From contig NZ_PUAP01000019.1 of the NCBI RefSeq assembly GCF_002947535.1, forward strand, positions 30,312 through 94,311: a stretch of 64,000 bases of DNA, written 5' to 3'. Made by a program: the position numbers and the translations under genes. The DNA comes from Enterococcus mundtii (GTDB lineage: Bacteria > Bacillota > Bacilli > Lactobacillales > Enterococcaceae). Of the stretch, positions 18,619 to 27,435 are shown one piece after another; position 1 is the stretch's first letter; every line of letters begins with the position of its first letter. The notes below the pieces were generated by a model. It was not told the origin of the DNA, searched no databases, and worked only from the letters and a program-made list of their open reading frames with translations.

Positions 18619-19259
18619 TGCGAAGTATGAAAGAAATTTATTCGATTGCCAGAGAGCAGTACAAATTGATTAGAGAAAATATCGATTATTTACGTACCCA
18701 GCATGAAGTGAGAACGATTTTAGTGACTTCGGGTGAAAGTGGTACAGGAAAATCCACTGTGTCCGCTAATTTAGCAGTAGCCTATGCGCAAAAAGGCAAT
18801 CGTACTTTGTTGATCGATGCGGATCTGCGAAAGCCCACACAGCATAAACATTTTTCGAAAGATGCGCACGTGGGACTGTCGAATTATATCCGCAGAGATG
18901 TATCCCTTGATAGCTGTATCCAACAAGTAAATTTGGAAAATTTTGAATTTTCAATCATTACAAGCGGTCCTATTATACCTAATCCGAATGATTTGCTCTC
19001 ATCCTCCAAGTTGACTGCTACTCTAGATCATCTCAAACAAGAGTACGAAGTAGTGATCATCGATACACCACCAATCAATATCGTTTCCGACGCGTTGATT
19101 CTTTCTAAGAAAGTAGATGGTGTGATCGTCGTTGTTCATGCAGATAAGACAAACAAGCAGGCTGCAAAAAATTCAGTGAAAAAGTTAAGGATGGTGGATG
19201 CCAAGATACTGGGGGTTGTATTGAATGGCACAGATAACGCAAAGAATTATTATTACTAA
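18618..19259 (+). CDS. Tyrosine-protein kinase regulating polysaccharide synthesis (CpsD/CapB family)
   Basis: This ~213-residue BY-kinase has Walker A (SGESGTGKST), Walker A' (LLIDADLRKPT) and Walker B (VVIIDTPP) motifs. A C-terminal run of three tyrosines (KNYYY) is the expected autophosphorylation site, shorter than in many relatives. It works with the membrane protein encoded just upstream to control polymer length and export. The start is ATG 18618, ten bases after GGAGGG; a GTG at 18615 giving a four-base overlap is the alternative. No PHP-type or low-molecular-weight phosphatase gene, which often accompanies such kinases, is present in the operon. Confidence 0.92.
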   Translation: MRSMKEIYSIAREQYKLIRENIDYLRTQHEVRTILVTSGESGTGKSTVSANLAVAYAQKGNRTLLIDADLRKPTQHKHFSKDAHVGLSNYIRRDVSLDSCIQQVNLENFEFSIITSGPIIPNPNDLLSSSKLTATLDHLKQEYEVVIIDTPPINIVSDALILSKKVDGVIVVVHADKTNKQAAKNSVKKLRMVDAKILGVVLNGTDNAKNYYY

Positions 19260-19271
19260 GGAGAAGGAAAA

Positions 19272-19922
19272 ATGGATAGACCAACGATTGACAATGAAAA
19301 ATTACATGTTACAGTAAATCGCTATATCTATTGGAAAGGTATGATCGAATTTTTGATAAGCTTGTTTCTTCTAGTGTTGCTTAGCCCATTGTTGTTCCTT
19401 ATTTGTATCAGTATAAAATGTTGTGACTGGCAAGCACCGATCCTCTTCAAACAAGTGCGCGTAGGCAAAAATGAACAAACCTTTTTAATGTATAAATTCC
19501 GAACGATGTATCCCGGAGCGGATAAGCAGCTGAATGATTTTTTAGATAAAAATGAAATCGAAGGTCCGATGTTCAAACTAAAAAATGACCCACGTATCAC
19601 AAAGATCGGGCGTTTTCTTCGTAAGTCGAGCTTGGATGAATTTCCACAGTTAGTAAATGTTTTAAGAGGAGAAATGGCGTTGATCGGGCCTCGTCCTCCA
19701 TTGGAAAGAGAAGTGGCGGAGTATTCTGCTACGGATAAAAAAAGACTCACTATTACGCCTGGATGCACAGGACTATGGCAAGTAAGTGGCCGTAATGAAT
19801 TAAGCTTCCGTGAAATGGTCACATTGGATCTGTATTATATCGATAATCTTACTCCTTGGCTGGATTTTAAAATTTTTATGAAGACGATTGGAACAGTGTT
19901 GCTTCCTAAAGGAGCTTTTTAA
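19272..19922 (+). CDS. Initiating sugar-phosphate transferase (bacterial sugar transferase family)
   Basis: This 216-residue membrane enzyme transfers a sugar-1-phosphate from a nucleotide sugar to undecaprenyl phosphate, the first step of the repeat unit. It has one N-terminal hydrophobic segment (~27-47) and the full PF02397 catalytic domain: KFRTMYPGAD, the SSLDEFPQL motif with the catalytic Asp-Glu pair, and GPRPPLEREV. The short single-helix form matches EpsL/PglC-like enzymes. ATG 19272 follows AAGGAGAAGG. Its last base overlaps the start of the next gene. The sugar transferred cannot be read from sequence. Confidence 0.92.
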   Translation: MDRPTIDNEKLHVTVNRYIYWKGMIEFLISLFLLVLLSPLLFLICISIKCCDWQAPILFKQVRVGKNEQTFLMYKFRTMYPGADKQLNDFLDKNEIEGPMFKLKNDPRITKIGRFLRKSSLDEFPQLVNVLRGEMALIGPRPPLEREVAEYSATDKKRLTITPGCTGLWQVSGRNELSFREMVTLDLYYIDNLTPWLDFKIFMKTIGTVLLPKGAF

Positions 19923-20668
19923 TGAATAGGCAGCGACGAATCGAGATTCTTGGAAGCAAGTTAGATCCGCTTACTTTAGTTGAGACCATCACTGCAATCG
20001 AGCAAATGATCGAACAAGGAATCCATGCACAACACGTTTCAATAAACGCAGGTAAAATAAATTTGATGAAAGAAGATCCTACGCTACGACGTATTGTGAA
20101 TCAAGCAACACTGATCACGGCGGATGGGCAATCGATTGTGTGGGCAGCCCGTTATTTGGGCTATGATGTACCTGAAAGAGTGACCGGAATCGATCTTTTT
20201 CGTGAGTTGGTGAAGTTAGCTGCTGAAAAAGGCTGGCGACCATACTATCTGGGGGCAACGGAAGAAGTTGTTGCATCCGTTGTTGCTCATGATCAGAAAA
20301 AATATCCTGATCTTGCCATTGCAGGTTATCATCATGGTTATTTTTCAAATGAAGAATCCCATCAGATTGCCAGAGAAATCGCGGAAGCAAAACCAGATCT
20401 GCTATTCATTGCTTTTTCAAGTCCTCAAAAGGAAATATGGATTGAAACGTTCAAAGAGGTACTACAAGTCCCCTTTTCAATGGGCGTTGGCGGAAGCTTC
20501 GATATTGTAGCAGGTAAGACAAAACGCGCACCAAGATGGATGCAAGAGTCTGGACTAGAGTGGTTTTACCGATTTATCCAAGAACCAGTAAGGATGTTTG
20601 ATCGTTACATCAGAGGGAACATCCGCTTTTTAAAATCAGTTTGGCGAGAGAAGCGAAAGAACGTATGA
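19922..20668 (+). CDS. WecG/TagA/CpsF-family glycosyltransferase
   Basis: This 248-residue GT26-family enzyme of the inner membrane face shows the signatures SINAGKINLM, TADGQSIVWAARYLG, PERVTGIDL and YYLGATEEV. Known members transfer ManNAcA (WecG, enterobacterial common antigen) or ManNAc (TagA, teichoic acid linkage unit) to a lipid-linked GlcNAc. Because the operon encodes both enzymes for UDP-ManNAcA, this is probably the ManNAcA transferase. It starts on the last base of the upstream stop codon and ends overlapping the polymerase gene by four bases. Confidence 0.88.
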   Translation: MNRQRRIEILGSKLDPLTLVETITAIEQMIEQGIHAQHVSINAGKINLMKEDPTLRRIVNQATLITADGQSIVWAARYLGYDVPERVTGIDLFRELVKLAAEKGWRPYYLGATEEVVASVVAHDQKKYPDLAIAGYHHGYFSNEESHQIAREIAEAKPDLLFIAFSSPQKEIWIETFKEVLQVPFSMGVGGSFDIVAGKTKRAPRWMQESGLEWFYRFIQEPVRMFDRYIRGNIRFLKSVWREKRKNV

Positions 20669-21918
20669 ATACAAATAAACAGAGAACGATCACTTTTTTT
20701 ATGGGTATCGTAGCTATCTTTCCAGTCATCGATGTGTTGAATGGCTTGTTCCTAAGCATCGGCGTTCGCTTTCCGATCGGTGTCGTTTATCGCCTACTCT
20801 TTTTTTTGTTTCTGATTGGAATGATCGTTTTTGGTCGTATTACACGTAGCTATTATACGTATTTGACCTATGGCTTCATCGCGACCACACTTGCGCTTTT
20901 CTTACTACAGTCTGCTTTCTTGCAGTATTCCTGGTCATGGTTGATTGCGGATTTATCTGTATATATCAAATACCTTTTATGGGTATTGATTCCTTATTTT
21001 GTATATCAACGTAAGGAACTGATTTCCAAAGTTCATTACGATCAATTATTCATTATTATCAGCGTCCTGTTTACACTAGGATTACTGATTCCTTACTTTT
21101 TAGGGCTAGGCTATCAAACGTATGACAACTCTGATGCTGGATATAAAGGATATTTCTTTGCGAATAATGATACGAGTTTTGCATTTATTGTGTCGATTAC
21201 TTTTACTGTTCAAGCGTTGATCGAATCAATAAAAGAACAAAATCATAGGCGTTCTCTTTTTCTAGGTAGCCTATTTGTTGGGAATTTCGTTTGTTTAGTA
21301 CTTGTCGGGACCAAGACGGGGATTTTTTATGGCCTAACTACGTTGCTTTATCTGTTGTGGCGGTTGATCAAAGGGATTGAGCGACAAGCATTGATGCAAC
21401 AGCTATTTATCTGGTTACTTAGCTTTTTTTCGATCTTTTGGTTGGTCGTACAAGGTTTTCCTTTGATGATCGAAGCAGTTGAAGGGACGTATGTACGTCT
21501 AGTCTATTTTTATCATTTATTCGATGGTGATTTGATCCGTTTGATTTCAAGTTCACGGAGTGATTTTTTGATTGGGGGTATGTCTGCTTTTTTGAATGAT
21601 GAATGGCGACATTTTACGATGATCTTTGGACAAGGATTCGAATATCGCTTAGCGAACTTTGGTCGCCTAGGTTTAATTGAAATGGATTTCTTCGATACGC
21701 TTTTTGGACAAGGTTTTTTAGGGACCAGTTTATTGATACTCATGAGCGCTTATTTTCTCTACTTGGCATTTCAATCTACCAAGCGTTCGGTGTATAGCTT
21801 GGGGTTGATCGTTGTCTTTTTTTATAGCTTTTTTGCGGGGCACGTGTTGTATTCTGCATTATCTTCTACTTTTTTAGGACTGATTTGTGGAGGGATTATT
21901 TTAACAGAGAAAGAGTGA
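20665..21918 (+). CDS. wzy: O-antigen polymerase-like membrane protein (Wzy)
   Basis: This 417-residue protein has about 10-12 hydrophobic segments and a long extracytoplasmic loop around residues 275-350, the Wzy layout. Primary sequence is poorly conserved, as usual for the family. It would join lipid-linked repeat units outside the membrane. The frame extends upstream to a TTG at 20641, but ATG 20665, overlapping the upstream stop as ATGA, is the better start. The position between a WecG-type transferase and a flippase supports the call; a ligase is the main alternative. Confidence 0.82.
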   Translation: MNTNKQRTITFFMGIVAIFPVIDVLNGLFLSIGVRFPIGVVYRLLFFLFLIGMIVFGRITRSYYTYLTYGFIATTLALFLLQSAFLQYSWSWLIADLSVYIKYLLWVLIPYFVYQRKELISKVHYDQLFIIISVLFTLGLLIPYFLGLGYQTYDNSDAGYKGYFFANNDTSFAFIVSITFTVQALIESIKEQNHRRSLFLGSLFVGNFVCLVLVGTKTGIFYGLTTLLYLLWRLIKGIERQALMQQLFIWLLSFFSIFWLVVQGFPLMIEAVEGTYVRLVYFYHLFDGDLIRLISSSRSDFLIGGMSAFLNDEWRHFTMIFGQGFEYRLANFGRLGLIEMDFFDTLFGQGFLGTSLLILMSAYFLYLAFQSTKRSVYSLGLIVVFFYSFFAGHVLYSALSSTFLGLICGGIILTEKE

Positions 21919-21926
21919 GATAGTTA

Positions 21927-23342
21927 TTGAAAAAAATACTGATAAGACTAGGTTTTTTCTCCATCGGCTCATTAGGTTCAGCAGTCTTGAATCTGGTGCT
22001 TTTACCAGTGACGACGACCTTTTTAAGTCCAGAGGAATACGGTAAAACTAGTATGTTTTTTCTCGCACAGACTTTTTTGATCTACGTGATTTATCTAGGT
22101 TTTGATCAAGCTTTTACACGTGAATACCATGACCAAGAAAATAAGAAGTCACTTTTGCAACAATCAATGATGATCCCATTGATTGGCTCTATTATTTTGG
22201 CCATGAACTTAGTACTTTATGCAAATCATTTTTCGATGTTTTTATTTGAAGATCCCTCTTATACAAAGGCGATTTACTTACTAGCTATATCAGCAATATT
22301 ATTGATTTTTGAGCGTTTTATTTTGTTGAATATTCGTATGCAAAACAAAGCAATCATATTTTCGGTCTATAGTATTTTAGTCAAGCTCATCATTTTGTTG
22401 TTTACCTTGCTCTTTCTTTACGTGGGTAGACCTACTTTTATTACAGTTGTCTACGGGATGTTAGTAGGGCAGATCATTGGGGACTGTGTCCTGATCATTG
22501 GGAATGGTATGCTTTTTTATCCACTCAACCTCACCCTCGACAAATCGTTGATCAACAATCTATGTCGCTTTGGTTTTCCAACAGTTGTAGGAACATTTCT
22601 TTATAGTTTATTAACGATCATTGACAAAGTCATGTTACGCCATTTTGCGGATTTCACTTCGTTAGGTATCTACACCGCTGCCTTTAAAGTAGCAAGTGCC
22701 TTGATGATCTTGCAAGTAAGCTTTGCAAATTTTTGGATCCCAACTGCTTACGAGTGGTACAAAAAGAATAAACCGCTAGTCCACTATGAACGTGTCAGTC
22801 ACTTGATGATGTTTCTATTATCGTTTTGTTTTTTGATAATGGTTCTCTTTAAGGAAAGTATCGTTTTATTATTGTCCAGTGAGTATAGCGAAGCGCAGCA
22901 TTTGGTTCCGCTACTCTCCTTTTATCCATTGATGATGACGATCAGTGAAACCACTAACTTAGGAATCGTCTTTTCTAAAAAAAGTCATTTGAATATTGCA
23001 GCTTCTCTATTTGCTGTACTAGCTGCAGGTTTGACACATTTGTTTTTCGTGCCTCTATTTGGTGCGACAGGGGCAGCTGCTGCAACAGGGCTAGGTTACT
23101 TGGTTTTCTTTTTTTCCCGTACTTATTTTTCGATGAAACATTGGCAAGGTTTTTCAGTAAAACGACAAGTCAGTTTGTCGCTGTTACTTTACTGGTTTGC
23201 TCTTTTTACCGCAGTAAATCAGAACTTCTGGCTAGAAAAGGGAATGGTGTTGCTCTTGCTATTACTCATGCTCATTCTCTATCAGAATGAGCTGAAACTG
23301 ATGAAACTATTTTTTCAAGAAAGGAGCATCCGAAAAGTATGA
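21927..23342 (+). CDS. wzx: Polysaccharide repeat-unit flippase (Wzx)
   Basis: This 471-residue protein has 12-14 hydrophobic segments and the MATE/PST layout, beginning with the conserved SIGSLGSAVLNLVLLPVTT segment. It would flip undecaprenyl-linked repeat units across the membrane. The start is TTG, preceded by AAAGAGTGAGA; no ATG lies near enough to replace it. It overlaps the following glycosyltransferase gene by four bases (ATGA). Confidence 0.9.
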   Translation: MKKILIRLGFFSIGSLGSAVLNLVLLPVTTTFLSPEEYGKTSMFFLAQTFLIYVIYLGFDQAFTREYHDQENKKSLLQQSMMIPLIGSIILAMNLVLYANHFSMFLFEDPSYTKAIYLLAISAILLIFERFILLNIRMQNKAIIFSVYSILVKLIILLFTLLFLYVGRPTFITVVYGMLVGQIIGDCVLIIGNGMLFYPLNLTLDKSLINNLCRFGFPTVVGTFLYSLLTIIDKVMLRHFADFTSLGIYTAAFKVASALMILQVSFANFWIPTAYEWYKKNKPLVHYERVSHLMMFLLSFCFLIMVLFKESIVLLLSSEYSEAQHLVPLLSFYPLMMTISETTNLGIVFSKKSHLNIAASLFAVLAAGLTHLFFVPLFGATGAAAATGLGYLVFFFSRTYFSMKHWQGFSVKRQVSLSLLLYWFALFTAVNQNFWLEKGMVLLLLLLMLILYQNELKLMKLFFQERSIRKV

Positions 23343-24376
23343 ATATTATGATCATTGGGCCTGATCCAAATGCTCAAGGAGGGATCGCAACGGTTATCCA
23401 GAATTTTAAAAAAGCAAAAGCACCAGAAGATTTGCACTTTTTTTTTCATCGAACATGGGCAGAGAAAAGAAAATTTCTTACCCAGTGTAAAGCATTTTTG
23501 ACTTTTCGTTCTCATATAAAAAAAGAAAAGTGTCGCATCCTCCATTTTCACGTGGCACAAAAGGGTAGTTTTTATCGAAAGAGTCTTTTATTATTACTGG
23601 CTCCAAGAAACTGTCGAACGATATTCCATATGCACGCTTCACAATTCGATCGTTTTTATCAGCAGAGCCATCCTGTGATGAAGCGTTGGATACGGTTTAT
23701 TTTGAAGCGTGTAGATCACTTGGTGGTATTAAGTAACAGTTGGGCTGATTATTATCAAACAGTAACGGATACACCTATTTCTATTCTGCCAAATGCAGTA
23801 GAATTACCTTCTCGAAATCTCTATGATCCGCAAGCAACTTGGATTCTTACACTTGGTCGAATTGGTAAAAGAAAGGGCAGCTTTGATCTTTTGGAAGTTG
23901 CAAAAAAAGTAGCAGTAGAATTTCCAGATATTCGCTTCATGTTATATGGAGATGAAGAAAATGAACAAATTGCCCAACAGATCAAAAGAGAGAACATCCA
24001 GAATGTTTTTCTGAATGGTTGGGTCTCAAAAGAGGAGTTACCAGTCTTGTTCCAACAAACAGTGTTGCATTTTCTTCCTTCTTATCATGAGGGGTTACCG
24101 ATGGCGATTTTAGAAACCATGGCAGCAGGAATACCAAATGTCACAACAAAAGTTGGTGGGATCCCTGAGTTGATCGAACAGGATAAAAATGGATATTTGG
24201 TGGATGCGGGAGATACACAAGCAATGCTCGCAGGATTACGAAAATTATTACAAGATAAGGAACAGCGTTTACAGTTGAGCCAGGAGGCGAGATCCGTGAT
24301 TGTCAAAGACTATGCACTGCAACCATATTTGGTGCAATGGCGCAACATTTATGAAAAGCACTATTCTTTACTTTAA
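23339..24376 (+). CDS. Glycosyltransferase family 4
   Basis: This 345-residue GT-B enzyme is probably the transferase adding the last sugar of the repeat unit. The N-terminal acceptor domain starts MNIMIIGPDPNAQGGIATV. The C-terminal GT4 signature runs FLPSYHEGLPMAILETMAAG and then VGGIPELIEQDKNGYLV, containing the donor-binding EGxPxxxLE motif. With the initiating transferase and the WecG-type enzyme it makes three sugar-adding enzymes, suggesting a trisaccharide repeat. Donor and linkage are unknown. Confidence 0.9.
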   Translation: MNIMIIGPDPNAQGGIATVIQNFKKAKAPEDLHFFFHRTWAEKRKFLTQCKAFLTFRSHIKKEKCRILHFHVAQKGSFYRKSLLLLLAPRNCRTIFHMHASQFDRFYQQSHPVMKRWIRFILKRVDHLVVLSNSWADYYQTVTDTPISILPNAVELPSRNLYDPQATWILTLGRIGKRKGSFDLLEVAKKVAVEFPDIRFMLYGDEENEQIAQQIKRENIQNVFLNGWVSKEELPVLFQQTVLHFLPSYHEGLPMAILETMAAGIPNVTTKVGGIPELIEQDKNGYLVDAGDTQAMLAGLRKLLQDKEQRLQLSQEARSVIVKDYALQPYLVQWRNIYEKHYSLL

Positions 24377-24400
24377 AAAACACACATAAAAAGGAGCATT

Positions 24401-25507
24401 ATGGAAAAAATAAAGGTATTATCAATCTTTGGTACTCGTCCAGAGGCAATCAAAATGGCACCTATCATCAAAGCATTGGAGAAAGACCCCCGCTTTCTTT
24501 CCAAGATCGTAGTGACAGGGCAACATCGCGAAATGCTTGATCAAACGATGGCTTCTTTTCAACTAGTATCTGATTACAATTTAGCGATCATGCGTGAAAA
24601 TCAGACATTGTTTAGTATGACGAGTCGAATCTTGGAAGGGCTAGAAGCTGTTTTTCAAGCAGAGCGTCCAGATCTCGTATTAGTACATGGCGACACAACT
24701 ACTGCTTTAGCTGCTGCGCTCGCTGCGTTTTATCAACAGATTTTGATTGGACATGTGGAAGCCGGGTTACGAACTGGCGACAAACAAGATCCATTTCCAG
24801 AAGAAATGAATCGCCGATTGATCGATCAGTTATCTGATTTTTTATTCGCTCCGACCGAACAGAGCAAAGAAAATCTTTGCAAAGAGAATCATCCGCAAGA
24901 GCGTATATCGGTTACTGGCAACACGTCGATCGATGCGTTGTACCATACCTTAGATCAAAGAAAACCAAAATCATTGAAGTTTGTGGAAGATGAAAAGAAG
25001 ATCTTGCTGGTGACCATGCATCGGCGAGAGAATATTGGCTTACCGATGGAAAATGTATTTCGCGCATTAAAACGAATTGCGATCGATCACCCGACACTGA
25101 ATGTAGTCTTTCCTGTACATAAAAATCCAAAAGTACGGGAAATAGCCAATCAATATTTAGAGAGGCAAGCGAATATCCAACTCATCGAACCATTAGATAC
25201 ACCAGAATTTTATCAACTTCTTTCAAAAAGCTATTTGATCTTGACCGATTCAGGAGGGATACAAGAAGAGGCTCCTTCATTAGGCGTACCTGTGTTGATT
25301 GCTCGAGAAACGACGGAGCGACCAGAAGGCGTGTCAGCAGGTACATTACTATTAGTTGGAACGGAAGAAGAACAAGTATACACAAAGATCACGCACTTAT
25401 TAACAGATAAAAAAACTTATGAGGCTATGGCACAAGCCAAAAATCCTTATGGAGATGGTCAAGCCAGTAGCCGGATCGTGGATCAACTTAAAAGTTATTT
25501 CAATTAG
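24401..25507 (+). CDS. wecB: UDP-N-acetylglucosamine 2-epimerase, non-hydrolysing
   Basis: This 368-residue cytoplasmic enzyme interconverts UDP-GlcNAc and UDP-ManNAc. It shows the family motifs SIFGTRPEAIKMAPI, GQHREMLDQ, VHGDTTTA, GHVEAGLRTGD, PEEMNRRLID and TDSGGIQEE. It would feed the WecC-like dehydrogenase earlier in the operon. Chromosomal copies (mnaA) often lie elsewhere; this one is clearly part of the polysaccharide operon. AAAAGGAG precedes the ATG at good distance. Confidence 0.95.
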   Translation: MEKIKVLSIFGTRPEAIKMAPIIKALEKDPRFLSKIVVTGQHREMLDQTMASFQLVSDYNLAIMRENQTLFSMTSRILEGLEAVFQAERPDLVLVHGDTTTALAAALAAFYQQILIGHVEAGLRTGDKQDPFPEEMNRRLIDQLSDFLFAPTEQSKENLCKENHPQERISVTGNTSIDALYHTLDQRKPKSLKFVEDEKKILLVTMHRRENIGLPMENVFRALKRIAIDHPTLNVVFPVHKNPKVREIANQYLERQANIQLIEPLDTPEFYQLLSKSYLILTDSGGIQEEAPSLGVPVLIARETTERPEGVSAGTLLLVGTEEEQVYTKITHLLTDKKTYEAMAQAKNPYGDGQASSRIVDQLKSYFN

Positions 25508-25521
25508 AAGAAGGTGAAGTT

Positions 25522-26976
25522 ATGAGACAAATCCAATCATCTTTTGTTACGAATAAAACGACACTGAGATGGTTGCATCTTTTAGAATATATGGAGCATG
25601 TTGCATATACACCAATACGGGAGTTGTCGAAAGTAATCAAAAGTTCTAGCCGTACAATTATTGAAGATTTGCAAAATATCAAGGAGTATTTCTGTGACTC
25701 GATTGAAATGAAAACTTCAAATATTGGCTACAAACTGAAAATACTTGATATAGAGAAATACTTTGAAAAAAAAAAAGCATTGATCAGTAATGAACCACTC
25801 TTCAAAATTTTAGAAAGTATCTTTTTAGGAGAGATCCTATCAATCAATGAATGGGCGGATATTTTTTTTCTTTCCCCAGCAACATTGATGCGCTATTTAA
25901 GAAAAATCGAACCCATTCTTTCTCGGTATGATTTGAGTATCAATAAAAGTCAGGTAGATTTGATTGGCGAAGAAGTAAATATTCGACATTTTTATTTTAA
26001 CTTTTATTATGAATCCGATATTACCCCACATACAGTCTTTCCTCCGTTAATCATTCAAGAGATTGGTTTGGATTTAAAGGGAGAGCAATTCAGTCGTGAT
26101 TTTTCGAATATTGCTTTTGAAGAGATCTGCTATATGATTTACATTATTTTGGAACGAACTTCGCATGGCCATTACGTAAAAATCGACCTGAATTTGGTGA
26201 AGCTGTTTCGTAAAGAGTATTATACAGAACTAAAAAAATTAAAAACGATGTTATCGAATCATTTACAAATGCCGATCTGCGAAAAAGAAATCATCTATTT
26301 TTATGCACTGGCGATCAGTAAACGAACCGTTTTTGATATTGATCTAGAAAGAAGCTTTTGCAATAAACTAGGAAAAGAACCGCAAGTTTTACATCTTACC
26401 AAACAGTATTTAGGAGAAATTGATCCACCTAAAGGGGCAATTGAAAGTAGTACTATTTTTATTCAGTCTTTCTTTTCTAACGTGATGTTAAAACATCAAA
26501 TTTCGCCAGTTTTAAATACAGTGATCCCTGATTTGATCGCATTTGTTAATAAAGAGTTCCCGGAGGAAGTAGAAAAAAACATCTGTTTTCTGAGAAAACA
26601 GTTGGAATTAGTGCCTTATCTGACGCTAGAAACAATCGTAGATGTAAGCGCAGTTTTTACTATCTTGATGGATTGCTTAAAAGAATTATACTGGGGAAAA
26701 CCTAAAAAGATCGCTTTTTTATTAGAAGGCAATCAATTTATTTCACAACGAATCCAAGTCACAGCACGGAAGAACTTAGGTAGCTATCAAAAGCTTTATT
26801 TTCCTAACGCATTAGATATCAGTCATGGTTACTTCAAAGCAAATCAATTCGATATCATTGTGACCAATTATGCAGAGCATCTATCTAATTTTTCGAGTGC
26901 GGGTACTTGTTTGCTGTTCAATAAAATCCCAAATGAAACAGATTGGCAAAGATTGATGTCCTTGATCAGATGCTAG
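25522..26976 (+). CDS. Mga-family transcriptional regulator
   Basis: This 484-residue protein resembles Mga/AtxA-type regulators. An N-terminal helix-turn-helix lies at ~20-70 (IRELSKVIKSSSRTIIEDLQ) and a second one at ~100-150 (WADIFFLSPATLMRYLRKIE). A PRD-like helical middle follows to ~380, and a C-terminal IIB-like alpha/beta domain contains KIAFLLEGNQFISQRIQV. Such proteins respond to PTS phosphorylation and activate surface-virulence genes. It lies 14 bases after the epimerase within the polysaccharide operon, with no promoter or terminator visible between, so it may control this operon or other surface genes. Confidence 0.82.
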   Translation: MRQIQSSFVTNKTTLRWLHLLEYMEHVAYTPIRELSKVIKSSSRTIIEDLQNIKEYFCDSIEMKTSNIGYKLKILDIEKYFEKKKALISNEPLFKILESIFLGEILSINEWADIFFLSPATLMRYLRKIEPILSRYDLSINKSQVDLIGEEVNIRHFYFNFYYESDITPHTVFPPLIIQEIGLDLKGEQFSRDFSNIAFEEICYMIYIILERTSHGHYVKIDLNLVKLFRKEYYTELKKLKTMLSNHLQMPICEKEIIYFYALAISKRTVFDIDLERSFCNKLGKEPQVLHLTKQYLGEIDPPKGAIESSTIFIQSFFSNVMLKHQISPVLNTVIPDLIAFVNKEFPEEVEKNICFLRKQLELVPYLTLETIVDVSAVFTILMDCLKELYWGKPKKIAFLLEGNQFISQRIQVTARKNLGSYQKLYFPNALDISHGYFKANQFDIIVTNYAEHLSNFSSAGTCLLFNKIPNETDWQRLMSLIRC

Positions 26977-27028
26977 GGTTGATTCACGTGGATGAACAAA
27001 ATAAATTTCTAGAAGAAAGGGAGAAATC

Positions 27029-27391
27029 ATGATCAAAAAAGTACAGGTGACACCTGCTACCTATTTAAAAAATTATGAAGAACTTTGTCACTTGCAGGAC
27101 TTTCCCATCATTCAACAGGTTTGTATCGAATTACATCAAAAATTCGTAGTTATTTGTCGTACACCTTACGATAATATTTTGGAACAATTTGCTGAATTAT
27201 TAGAAATCGATGCGCAATTGCAAATGTTTTTAGATTTTTTACAGCATGGTTTTTTTGAAGAAACGGGGTTGGCAGAAGAAGAGGTAGTGGAAATGATCCT
27301 AAAAGATAAAAATGTGTACTATCGTTTACTGACAGGTATTGCAACGAATCAAAAAGCACCTAAAGGGCTGATCTATCTCAGTGAAAAATAG
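27029..27391 (+). CDS. Unknown 120-residue protein in the polysaccharide operon
   Basis: The gene follows a clear ribosome site (AAAGGGAG) and encodes a soluble acidic protein without signal peptide or membrane segment. Predicted secondary structure is mainly helical. The middle (FAELLEIDAQLQMFLDFLQHGFFEETG) is rich in Phe, Leu and Glu. I recognise no domain. It lies between the Mga-like regulator and the LCP enzyme in the same orientation with short gaps, so it is probably co-transcribed and could be a partner of the regulator. Confidence 0.6.
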   Translation: MIKKVQVTPATYLKNYEELCHLQDFPIIQQVCIELHQKFVVICRTPYDNILEQFAELLEIDAQLQMFLDFLQHGFFEETGLAEEEVVEMILKDKNVYYRLLTGIATNQKAPKGLIYLSEK

Positions 27392-27435
27392 GATAAGAAA
27401 ATCCAATAGGCTTAAAATAAACCGGAGGAATCGAG

